Positions 1-5,456 of a stretch of DNA of 5,952 nucleotides are shown here, piece after piece. Source of the DNA: an uncultured Lachnospiraceae bacterium (GTDB lineage Bacteria > Bacillota > Clostridia > Lachnospirales > Lachnospiraceae). The first letter of the stretch is position 1. Each line of letters opens with the position of its first letter. Where the stretch lies: positions 44,276 through 50,227 of the forward strand of contig CAJUCK010000014.1 in assembly GCA_910585395.1 (NCBI GenBank), in the 5' to 3' direction. A model generated the notes under the pieces. The model did no database searches, was not told where the DNA came from, and saw only the letters and a list, made by a program, of their open reading frames with translations. Position numbers and translations under genes: made by a program.

Positions 1-159
1 GATGAGAATCATGATGGAGTCTGCGATCTTGGAAACCACCATTCTTATGATTACAATGGAGGCAGTACAAACAGCAGCACGGTTTCTACTCCAGCACAGG
101 GAACAGGATATGGGAGACATCATTCAGAAAGAGGCCATCATGGTGGAAGGCATCATTGA
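1..159 (+). CDS. C-terminal fragment of a small DxNxDGxCD / His-rich tail protein
   Basis: The 5' end lies outside the window. Reading from base 1 gives 52 codons to a TGA at 157-159. The fragment opens with DENHDGVCD, an acidic D-x-N-x-D-G pattern like the Ca-binding loops of EF-hand, dockerin and thrombospondin-3 repeats. Similar motifs followed by Cys are common in secreted or hypothetical proteins of Lachnospiraceae (from memory). A Ser/Thr/Gly-rich linker follows, then a tail dominated by His, Gly and Arg (GRHHSERGHHGGRHH). The composition suggests an extracytoplasmic metal-binding or wall-associated tail; this is inference. A strong terminator follows 20 bases later, so this is the last gene of its transcript. 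An overlapping frame starting with ATG at base 2 is rejected because it lacks this composition. The function of the full protein is unknown. Confidence 0.65.
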   Translation, partial: DENHDGVCDLGNHHSYDYNGGSTNSSTVSTPAQGTGYGRHHSERGHHGGRHH

Positions 160-179
160 CGCACATAGAAATTTGTGCA

Positions 180-210
180 GGCAGCGGTGAAAACCGCTGC
201 CCTTTTATTA
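180..210 (+). terminator. Rho-independent terminator after the His-rich protein
   Basis: A perfect 9-bp stem, GGCAGCGGT (180-188) with ACCGCTGCC (193-201), is closed by a GAAA tetraloop and followed by CTTTTATTA. The GC-rich stem, stable loop and T-run are a textbook intrinsic terminator for the gene ending at 159. It insulates the sigma operon from upstream transcription. Confidence 0.9.
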
Positions 211-400
211 TCATACAGGACTCAGCTGTCCGTTTGCCAGCTGAATCCTTGTAAGATTTCTCAGTTTACTTATTTTGATAATAATCAGGTGGGCGCCCGT
301 ACAAGAAGCGGTTATTGCTTCGAAATTGTGCTCGGTGCAGGGACAAAAGCTGTGTTTTCAGAAAAGTTATGCAGGGAACAGGGCACGCTTTTGTTGCAGA
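211..400. other. Gene-free spacer upstream of the sigma operon
   Basis: No open frame here has a ribosome binding site or recognisable protein. The notable structures are an inverted repeat TCAGCTG (222-228) / CAGCTGA (238-244) with a 9-base loop and no T-run, and a weaker GAAGC/GCTTC pair at 305-321. No convincing promoter was seen before 401. I searched by eye for an ECF-type promoter (GAAAC-like -35 with a CGTC-like -10) and did not find one. Confidence 0.5.
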
Positions 401-429
401 ATGACATCTGACAAATTCTGGTGTATAAT
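401..429 (+). promoter_or_regulatory. SigA-type promoter of the sigma/anti-sigma operon
   Basis: The -35 is ATGACA (401-406, 5 of 6 to TTGACA), the spacer is 17 bases, and the -10 is a perfect TATAAT (424-429). Transcription would begin near 436, giving a leader of about 19 nt that holds little more than the Shine-Dalgarno AGGAGGTG (439-446), 8 nt before the ATG at 455. The match to the housekeeping consensus suggests basal expression rather than strict autoregulation by the ECF factor. Confidence 0.75.
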
Positions 430-454
430 ATGGCCAGGAGGAGGTGGCGCATAA

Positions 455-940
455 ATGCGCAGTGAAGCAGAGGTGAACCGGGCGGTGGATAGATATGCAG
501 ATATGGTGCAGCGTGTCTGCTTTTATCATTTGAAAAATCGGACGGATACAGAGGATGTGTTTCAGAATGTTTTTTTGAAATACATGTTGTCAGATGAGCT
601 GTTTGGCGACAGTGAGCATGAAAAGGCATGGCTGCTTCGGGTGGCAATCAATGCCTGTAAGGATTATCTTAAAAGTTTTTTTAGAAGAAACGTTGTTTCC
701 TTGGAAGTGCTGAACGAAATAGAGGCAGAAGTGTCGGAAGATTACAGAGAGGTTTTGGAAGCGGTTCTGTCTCTGCCCGAAAAATATAAAGATACCATTT
801 ATCTTCATTATTATGAGGGATATACAGCGGCAGAAATCGGAAAAATTCTTGGAAAAAAAGAAAATGCTGTGTATTCTATGCTTTCCAGAGGACGGGGGAT
901 GCTGAGGGAGAAGCTGGGAGGTGATTGGATTGGAAAATAA
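455..940 (+). CDS. ECF-type RNA polymerase sigma factor
   Basis: This 161-residue protein has the size and two-domain plan of extracytoplasmic-function sigma factors. Sigma region 2 covers about residues 10-75, with the core-binding helix RTDTEDVFQNVFLKYM (29-44) and the DNA-melting/-10 recognition helix EKAWLLRVAINACKDYLKS (56-74). A short acidic linker follows. Region 4 covers about residues 97-155, including LPEKYKDTIYLHYYEGYTAAEI and the helix-turn-helix recognition segment KKENAVYSMLSRGRGMLREKL (134-154). There is no region 1.1 or 3. It should direct RNA polymerase to a small regulon when released from its anti-sigma factor. The ATG at 455 is supported by AGGAGGTG 8 nt upstream. Its 3' end overlaps the next gene by 11 bases, typical of a co-translated sigma/anti-sigma pair. 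The target promoters and the specific ECF group cannot be read from this window. Confidence 0.93.
   Translation: MRSEAEVNRAVDRYADMVQRVCFYHLKNRTDTEDVFQNVFLKYMLSDELFGDSEHEKAWLLRVAINACKDYLKSFFRRNVVSLEVLNEIEAEVSEDYREVLEAVLSLPEKYKDTIYLHYYEGYTAAEIGKILGKKENAVYSMLSRGRGMLREKLGGDWIGK
917..932 (+). promoter_or_regulatory. Ribosome binding site that places the anti-sigma start at TTG 930
   Basis: GGAGGTGAT (917-925) is a near-perfect anti-16S match inside the end of the sigma gene. The in-frame GTG at 921 lies within this Shine-Dalgarno and cannot use it. The in-frame TTG at 930 lies 8 nt beyond the GGAGG core and is the likely start. Confidence 0.75.
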
Positions 941-1715
941 AATACAGAATGCATTTGACAGTATTAAGGCAGATTCCGGTCTGAAAGAAACTACAAAAGA
1001 GCTTTTATCCAGCAAACGAAGGAAAGAAGACAGGGGATGCCGCCGCATGAGGATTCAAAAAACGATTGCAGCAGTTTGTGGGATGCTGCTTTTAGTAACA
1101 GGAATCGGAGGCTTTTGGTGGATGCAGACGCCAGTGTCTTATGTGAGTATTGATGTCAATCCTTCTGTGGAACTGGCATTGAACCGTTTTGACAGAGTGG
1201 TGTCAGCGAAGGCGTATAATCCTGAAGGAGAGGAAATACTAAGGGAGCTGTCTTTGAAAGGAAAGAAGTATATAGAAGCCATTGATGCAGTTGTGGAGAG
1301 CAGAGTGATGAAGCGCTATCTGACACGGCAGGCAGAGATTGTCTTTACGGTGGCTGCAGATGGATATAGAGAAAATGAAATTGAAAAGGGGGTATCTCAC
1401 TGCCAGGGGCATATCAGTCAAAGCAGCCACAGTCTGGTAACAGATCTAAAGACTGCTGCTCAGGCACATGTCCAGGGGCTGTCTGTAGGAAAGTATTATG
1501 CGTATCTTCAGTTGTCTCAGTATGACAGTACAGTGACTGTGGAAGAGTGCAGGCATATGAGCATGGGAGAAATACATGGAAAGATCAAGGAACATGAAGG
1601 GAATGGAGGGAGATGCCAGCAGACAGAACAGGAGAATTCAGATAAAGGAGATGGGGAAGGAACCAGCGGCTCATCGGGTCATGGCAGCCATCACAGTGAA
1701 GGGCACCATAAATAG
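930..1715 (+). CDS. Membrane-bound anti-sigma factor with RsgI-like extracytoplasmic domain
   Basis: This 261-residue protein is predicted to hold the ECF sigma factor inactive at the membrane. Residues 1-44 are cytoplasmic and basic/amphipathic (IQNAFDSIKADSGLKETTKE), the presumed sigma-binding part. They do not resemble the usual RsgI N-terminal domain. Residues about 45-65 (TIAAVCGMLLLVTGIGGFWW) form one transmembrane helix. The motif SIDVNPSVELALNRFDRV (73-90) is diagnostic of the RsgI middle domain, in which cleavage between Asn and Pro has been described for Bacillus and Clostridium RsgI proteins. The matching pair here is N77-P78. The region to about residue 205 is folded extracytoplasmic sequence. 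The rest is hydrophilic and low-complexity, ending GSSGHGSHHSEGHHK, a possible metal-binding or wall-exposed tail. TTG 930 is preferred over GTG 921 because of the Shine-Dalgarno position. Overlap with the sigma gene implies translational coupling. No clear terminator follows. Confidence 0.85.
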   Translation: MENKIQNAFDSIKADSGLKETTKELLSSKRRKEDRGCRRMRIQKTIAAVCGMLLLVTGIGGFWWMQTPVSYVSIDVNPSVELALNRFDRVVSAKAYNPEGEEILRELSLKGKKYIEAIDAVVESRVMKRYLTRQAEIVFTVAADGYRENEIEKGVSHCQGHISQSSHSLVTDLKTAAQAHVQGLSVGKYYAYLQLSQYDSTVTVEECRHMSMGEIHGKIKEHEGNGGRCQQTEQENSDKGDGEGTSGSSGHGSHHSEGHHK

Positions 1716-1775
1716 TCACAGTCTGAAGTTGGTTTTTCAGAGCAGAATGACGACATTACATTTGGAGAAGAAAAG

Positions 1776-1811
1776 AAATAGTAAAAATAACTAAAATAGT
1801 AAAAAAATAAC
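1776..1811. repeat. A-rich imperfect direct repeat upstream of the PAS-EAL promoter
   Basis: AAATAGTAAAAATAAC (1776-1791) is nearly repeated at 1793-1811 as AAATAGTAAAAAAATAAC. Together with the following A-run, this A/T-only stretch ends about 20 bases before the -35 hexamer. It could act as an UP-like, curved activating element, or be simple AT-rich spacer. Confidence 0.4.
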
Positions 1812-1830
1812 AAAAAAATTGTATGTTATG

Positions 1831-1858
1831 TTGAAAAAATAGAAGAAAGTGATACAAT
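1831..1858 (+). promoter_or_regulatory. Extended -10 SigA-type promoter of the PAS-GGDEF-EAL gene
   Basis: The -35 is TTGAAA (1831-1836, 5 of 6), the spacer is 16 bases, and the -10 is TACAAT (1853-1858), preceded by TG one base upstream (1850-1851), which makes it an extended -10. Start of transcription is expected near 1865, giving a leader of about 50 nt. That is too short for a c-di-GMP riboswitch, and no GEMM-like sequence is visible. Confidence 0.7.
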
Positions 1859-1914
1859 AGTATTAAAGAAAGAGAATGTCGTTATTTTGATTGAAAAGAA
1901 CCAGGAGAGTATTT

Positions 1915-3612
1915 ATGGGAAAGACAACATCCATCAATCTGGTGGGAAGAGAAGAATTTGCAGTGATTATGGAAGTGTTTGCAAGATGTACAGATGATTA
2001 TATGTTCCTGTTCGATTTAGATAAGGATGAGTATATTATTTCTGAGCAGATTTTGGAGAAATTTGATTTGCCGGACAATCACTTTTTTAATGCAGGAGCT
2101 GTACTGGAGAAAGTAATTTATCCAGAGGATATGCCAGATCTGACAGAAGATTTAGAGAAATTAAAGAGTGGAAAGAGCGACGAGCACAATCTTGAATACC
2201 GCTGGGTAGACCGGCAGGGTAAGATTGTGTGGATTAGCTGCAGGGGTGTGGTGATACAGGATAGTACCCAGAAACAGAAGACAAAGATTCTGATAGGAAG
2301 GATTACAGAAATCGGCAGCAAGCGAAAAGCTGATAATGTGACAGGGCTGTTTGCAGAGCGGCAGTTACTGCTTGATTTTGAAAAATGTAAGAAGGAAGGA
2401 AATTGCAGAAATGGGGTTATTCTGCGTATTGGTGTAGATAATTTTAAGGAGATCAACGAACGGTATGGCATGGAGACCGGCGATGCGGTTTTAAAAATGA
2501 TTGCCCAGTGCATGGAACTGGTGAGAGGTGAGAAAGACCGCTGTTATAAATTGGACGGGGATGAATTTGTGCTTCTAATGGAAGGAAACGATACGCAGAA
2601 GGCAAGAGAACATTATCATACGATCAGGATTTTGATTGAGGAACATAGAAAAGTACAGGGATATCAGAATTTTTATACCATTTCTGCAGGAGTTGTGGGA
2701 TTTTTCTATGAGAATACTGAGTTTGAAAAGCTGCACAACTATTCAGAATTTGCTCTTGGCATGGCAAAGAAAAATGGGAAAAACTGTTCTTATGTCTATA
2801 CAGAAGAAGATTATGAAAGCTATGTGAAGAGCATTAAGATTCAGGAGAAACTCCGCTATGCAGTAAATCATGATTTTCAGGGCTTTCAAGTATATTATCA
2901 GCCGATTGTCTCTTTAGAAACTCAGGAAGTTGTAGGGGCAGAAGCGCTGCTTCGTTTTTCATCCAGGGAATATGGTATGCTCTCACCGGGAGTATTTATT
3001 CCGATTTTGGAAGAGAGCGGTTTGATTATTCCGGTGGGAGAGTGGGTATATCGGACGGCAATGCGCCAGAGTATGGACTGGCAGCGGCTGATGCCGGAGT
3101 TCAGGATTAATATCAATCTGTCCTTTATTCAGATTTGTAAATCTGATGTGGTTAGTGGAATTATGGCTTCCATTGACGAATTGGGAATTGAACCAAGTAC
3201 GGTACTCTTTGAATTTACCGAGAGCGGTATGATTTCCTATGATGATTCTGTGCAGCGCCTTCTGGATGTGCTCAATGAAAATGAAGTAAAGATTGCTTTG
3301 GATGATTTTGGGACAGGATATTCTTCACTGGCTTATCTGCAGAATCTGCGGGTAAATCTGCTGAAATTGGACCGTGGATTTACTTCCAAGGCAGTAGTCA
3401 ATGATTTTGATTATAATCTGATTGGGCATATTGTGACAATGGCGCACAGTATAGGGATGAAGGTGTGCTTTGAAGGTATTGAGACAGAAGAGGAACTTCA
3501 GAAACTTCGGAAGCTGGAGCCTGATTACATACAGGGATTTTATTATGGAAAGCCAGTAGATGGGGAAACATTTTATCACAGCCATTTACGGAAGCTGGAA
3601 AAAGCTTCTTAA
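1915..3612 (+). CDS. PAS-GGDEF-EAL protein, predicted c-di-GMP phosphodiesterase
   Basis: This 565-residue soluble protein has no transmembrane helix. A PAS_3-like sensor occupies about residues 10-135. A GGDEF domain spans about 139-295, beginning DNVTGLFAERQLL. An EAL domain spans about 310-560. The EAL domain keeps the full catalytic set: E343 of EALLR, N401 of NLS, E433 of EFTES, D463-D464 of DDFGTG, K484 and D486 of KLD, E520 and E523 of FEGIE, and Q540 of QGF. It should hydrolyse c-di-GMP to pGpG. The GGDEF domain is degenerate. The signature reads DGDEF (214-218), and the first Asp of the D-x-D-x-F-K metal site is G173. N181 and D190, which contact guanine in PleD, remain. GTP binding without cyclase activity is therefore possible, as reported for allosteric GGDEF domains such as Caulobacter PdeA. 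ATG 1915 is chosen because AGGAG (1903-1907) lies 7 nt before it. The upstream in-frame TTG at 1891 lacks such a site. The gene is probably monocistronic. Confidence 0.93.
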   Translation: MGKTTSINLVGREEFAVIMEVFARCTDDYMFLFDLDKDEYIISEQILEKFDLPDNHFFNAGAVLEKVIYPEDMPDLTEDLEKLKSGKSDEHNLEYRWVDRQGKIVWISCRGVVIQDSTQKQKTKILIGRITEIGSKRKADNVTGLFAERQLLLDFEKCKKEGNCRNGVILRIGVDNFKEINERYGMETGDAVLKMIAQCMELVRGEKDRCYKLDGDEFVLLMEGNDTQKAREHYHTIRILIEEHRKVQGYQNFYTISAGVVGFFYENTEFEKLHNYSEFALGMAKKNGKNCSYVYTEEDYESYVKSIKIQEKLRYAVNHDFQGFQVYYQPIVSLETQEVVGAEALLRFSSREYGMLSPGVFIPILEESGLIIPVGEWVYRTAMRQSMDWQRLMPEFRININLSFIQICKSDVVSGIMASIDELGIEPSTVLFEFTESGMISYDDSVQRLLDVLNENEVKIALDDFGTGYSSLAYLQNLRVNLLKLDRGFTSKAVVNDFDYNLIGHIVTMAHSIGMKVCFEGIETEEELQKLRKLEPDYIQGFYYGKPVDGETFYHSHLRKLEKAS

Positions 3613-3622
3613 TCTTAATAAG

Positions 3623-3670
3623 AAAAAGAGACAGATAGCGTTTAAGTTATAAATGCATCTGTCTCTTTTT
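3623..3670. terminator. Bidirectional intrinsic terminator between convergent genes
   Basis: A perfect 14-bp stem, AAAAAGAGACAGAT (3623-3636) with ATCTGTCTCTTTTT (3657-3670), encloses a 20-base loop. The A-run on one side and T-run on the other give a U-tract on both strands. It can therefore end both the PAS-GGDEF-EAL transcript (stop at 3612) and the convergent reductase transcript (stop at 3696). Confidence 0.9.
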
Positions 3671-3695
3671 ATGTTATGGGAGTACTTCTGGTATG

Positions 3696-5084
3696 TCAGG
3701 CAGTATATTTTTGTACAATCTTCATGAATTTATCACGGTGTTCTGCAGTAAACTGTTCGTAAGTCTGGTGATGGGATGCGATTTCTTTTCCAAGTTCCGC
3801 CAAAAATTCAGGGATTTCAGATTCTAACATAACTCCCAGGTCTTCTGCAAAAGATTCTTCACCCTGAGTTTCACAGCCTTGTTCGAAAACAGCAAAGGCG
3901 GGTTTCGGACCATCTGGTGTCTGCCTTACGCCGCCTCTAAAGCCCAGAGGGGCAATCTGATGTGCAGAACAGGAAGAGGGACACCCGGAAATATGAATTT
4001 TGGGAAGTGTTTTGTCGGGAAAATTTTCTTTGCGAACTCTTTCTACACAGGCGTGAAGAAGGCTTTGAGAATCTCTTGCACCTACTTGGCAGATGGAAGC
4101 GCCGATGCATGCAACAGAAGACTCAAAGGTATTATTAGCGCTGTCAGAAGTGATAGCAAGAATTTTTTCGGCTTCTGAAGATGTCAGGTTGATAATATAC
4201 ATTCCTTCATCTGGAGAAAGACGAACCAATACATCTTCCATAGGAAGAATAACATCGTACAGTTTGCGGAAAAATTCTGGTTTGGGACTGCCTCCTACAG
4301 GATGGTATGAGACAGCATAGAGTCCTGGCTGTTTCTGCAAAATGGCTCTTGGGCTGTTTAGTGTATTGCCGTCTCCTGCTTTGGTTATTTCTGGAAGTTC
4401 AATCTTAAGATCTAGATTTTCTTCTGCAAGAACTTTGGAAAGTTTTTCCTGGTATGCTTTTATATAACCTTCTGTTCCAAGAGTTTCCTGCATAAAGCGG
4501 GTACGTGCTGCCGCACGATTGTCATAGTTGCCATAGGTGGTAAAAGTTTCTATCATGGCTTTTATATAATAGAGGATTTTGGAAGGCTGGATATCAGAAG
4601 CCACTAACGCACCCATCCGCGGGCTGCGTCCAAGTCCCCCAGCGCTGTAGACATCAAAGGTACCGTTTTCTTTTGCTGCAAATCCAAGATCCCGGAAAGT
4701 GGCATGGGTTACGTTTTCTTTGCTGTTGGAGAAGCAGACTTTTAATTTACGAGGCAGTTTTACGGTGTTGATAAAACCTAGAAGATAGTCAGCAGCTTCT
4801 TTTGCATAAGGCATTACATCAAAATATTCATCTTTCTGTACACCGGAAAGAGGCGGGCACATTACATTTCGCGGAAAGTCTCCGCCGCCTCCCATGGTAA
4901 TGATCTCATGGTCAAATGCTTCTTCGATCAGAGAGCATACCTGCTCTGCAGATAAGTTGTGAAGTTGCAGAGTTTCGCAGGTTGTAATATGAGCTAGAGA
5001 GATATCGTATTTTTCAATGCTGTCAGCAATAAAACGGAGTTTTTCTTTATTGATTTCGCCGCCAGTCATACGCAGGCGGAGCAT
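3696..5084 (-). CDS. Siroheme/4Fe-4S nitrite/sulfite reductase, main reading frame
   Basis: This frame codes for 462 residues from ATG 5084, nearly a full nitrite/sulfite reductase hemoprotein (six-electron reduction of sulfite to sulfide or nitrite to ammonia). It begins MLRLRMTGG, the siroheme-pocket strand matching MLRCRLPGG of E. coli CysI. It continues with FPRNVMC (R72, like CysI Arg153) and LPRKLK (K113 and K115, like Lys215/Lys217). The cluster ligands are C326 and C332 (CIGASIC) plus C368 and C372 (HISGCPSSC), the CX5C...CX3C pattern for the 4Fe-4S cluster bridged to siroheme. No flavin or ferredoxin domain is fused, so electrons presumably come from a separate ferredoxin-type donor. 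The usual N-terminus lies in another frame (5047-5232). ATG 5084 has AGGAGG 8 nt upstream, so independent initiation is possible. A TTG at 5117 in the same frame has weaker support. Substrate preference (sulfite or nitrite) cannot be decided here. Confidence 0.88.
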   Translation of the reverse strand: MLRLRMTGGEINKEKLRFIADSIEKYDISLAHITTCETLQLHNLSAEQVCSLIEEAFDHEIITMGGGGDFPRNVMCPPLSGVQKDEYFDVMPYAKEAADYLLGFINTVKLPRKLKVCFSNSKENVTHATFRDLGFAAKENGTFDVYSAGGLGRSPRMGALVASDIQPSKILYYIKAMIETFTTYGNYDNRAAARTRFMQETLGTEGYIKAYQEKLSKVLAEENLDLKIELPEITKAGDGNTLNSPRAILQKQPGLYAVSYHPVGGSPKPEFFRKLYDVILPMEDVLVRLSPDEGMYIINLTSSEAEKILAITSDSANNTFESSVACIGASICQVGARDSQSLLHACVERVRKENFPDKTLPKIHISGCPSSCSAHQIAPLGFRGGVRQTPDGPKPAFAVFEQGCETQGEESFAEDLGVMLESEIPEFLAELGKEIASHHQTYEQFTAEHRDKFMKIVQKYTA

Positions 5085-5232
5085 GTTTGCTGCCTCCTCT
5101 CTGAGCGTAGCTGCCAAAGCGGCCAGAAAAACCTTTGTACTGTGCTACATTGATTTCCTTCTTATAAAATTTGTCTGTCATTTCGTGGAATTCTTTTAGG
5201 TCCCCACGAAATTCTGCTGCGTGATTTGTCAT
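5047..5232 (-). CDS. N-terminal piece of the nitrite/sulfite reductase, separated by a frame break
   Basis: The ATG at 5232 is preceded by AAGGAGGT (5237-5244), a strong ribosome binding site, and by a -10 element, so this is the true 5' end of the reductase gene. Residues 1-49 match the family N-terminus, ending YKGFSGRFGSYAQRGGSK. In intact relatives (from memory) this runs directly into MLRLRMPGG. Here MLRLRMTGG lies in a different frame. Removing one base at 5085, or adding two, would join the frames into a protein of about 511 residues, the normal family length. Beyond residue 49 this frame reads a meaningless tail (HAPPAYDWRRNQ) and stops at 5047-5049. Possible explanations are a genuine frameshift mutation, a sequencing or assembly error, +1 programmed frameshifting, or two chains made by coupled re-initiation. 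The first two are most likely. Confidence 0.75.
   Translation of the reverse strand: MTNHAAEFRGDLKEFHEMTDKFYKKEINVAQYKGFSGRFGSYAQRGGSKHAPPAYDWRRNQ
5093..5098 (-). promoter_or_regulatory. Internal Shine-Dalgarno at the reductase frame break
   Basis: On the minus strand AGAGGAGG precedes ATG 5084 with 8 nt between the AGGAGG core and the start codon. The same bases encode the conserved Gln-Arg-Gly-Gly of the upstream frame, so the match may be a by-product of that motif. It would nonetheless allow re-initiation of the main frame. Confidence 0.5.
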
Positions 5233-5258
5233 GATAACCTCCTTAAAAATTTGTGCAG

Positions 5259-5264
5259 ATTATA
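5259..5264 (-). promoter_or_regulatory. -10 element of the reductase gene, without a recognisable -35
   Basis: Read on the minus strand, 5264 to 5259 is a perfect TATAAT, 26 bases upstream of ATG 5232. At spacers of 16 to 18 bases the would-be -35 is CCTAAA, CCCTAA or ACCCTA, none close to TTGACA, and there is no TGn extension. This fits a promoter that needs an activator, such as a LysR-family protein; that is inference. Confidence 0.6.
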
Positions 5265-5270
5265 TGTTGG

Positions 5271-5289
5271 CACTCTAATGTTTAGGGTG
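5271..5289. promoter_or_regulatory. Imperfect dyad in the -35 region of the reductase promoter
   Basis: CACTCTAA (5271-5278) and TTAGGGTG (5282-5289) are inverted copies matching at 7 of 8 positions around a 3-base centre. The dyad occupies the place of the missing -35 hexamer, a reasonable position for a regulator site. It does not give a clean symmetric T-N11-A LysR box. Confidence 0.4.
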
Positions 5290-5312
5290 TCCGTTCTGAA
5301 AGGTATTTAATC

Positions 5313-5330
5313 ACAAGAGATAAATCTTGT
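5313..5330. repeat. Inverted repeat ACAAGA-N6-TCTTGT in the divergent intergenic region
   Basis: Perfect 6-bp arms (5313-5318 and 5325-5330) surround GATAAA, roughly 65 bases upstream of the reductase's expected start of transcription. LysR regulators often have an upstream recognition site near this distance, so this is a candidate operator. The arms are short and chance occurrence is possible. Confidence 0.35.
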
Positions 5331-5374
5331 CTATTTCTTATTTAAATTTTACCAAATTTTTCACATAAAATGAA

Positions 5375-5403
5375 ATTATTATTATTTATAAAATAATAAT
5401 AAT
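5375..5403. promoter_or_regulatory. 29-bp A/T-only palindrome overlapping the lysR promoter
   Basis: ATTATTATTATTT (5375-5387) and AAATAATAATAAT (5391-5403) are perfect 13-bp inverted arms around a 3-base centre. The palindrome covers the presumed -35 of the lysR gene and ends 4 bases before its -10. It may be an autoregulatory operator or an easily melted, curved element. It is unlikely to be a terminator because it has no G or C. Confidence 0.5.
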
Positions 5404-5413
5404 ATGTTATGAT
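5385..5413 (+). promoter_or_regulatory. Probable extended -10 promoter of the lysR gene
   Basis: The -10 is TATGAT (5408-5413), preceded by TG (5405-5406) and one base, making it an extended -10. A weak -35, TTTATA (5385-5390), lies 17 bases upstream inside the A/T palindrome. Transcription should start near 5420, leaving a leader of about 37 nt that contains AAGGAG (5441-5446). Confidence 0.55.
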
Positions 5414-5456
5414 TTAAAGAAAGAGGATCTCACGGAGCAAAAGGAGTAAAGATGCT

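Noticed and set aside
2..190. Open frame beginning with ATG at the left edge
   Set aside because: It overlaps the base-1 frame, which has the DENHDGVCD motif and a coherent His-rich tail. This frame also runs into the terminator stem and has no visible ribosome binding site.
590..1048. 152-codon minus-strand open frame opposite the sigma factor
   Set aside because: It is antisense to clear ECF sigma and anti-sigma coding sequence, and its product resembles no family I know.
1722..1741. Possible terminator after the anti-sigma gene (TCTGAA / TTCAGA)
   Set aside because: The stem is only 6 bp, is AT-rich and has no T-run after it, so termination here is not supported.
1716..1914. Possible c-di-GMP riboswitch before the PAS-GGDEF-EAL gene
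   Set aside because: The sequence is A-rich with no GEMM-like conserved core, and the leader from the predicted start is only about 50 nt.
3879..4320. Two plus-strand open frames inside the reductase gene
   Set aside because: They lie opposite the conserved cluster-binding region of the reductase and have no ribosome binding site or recognisable motif.
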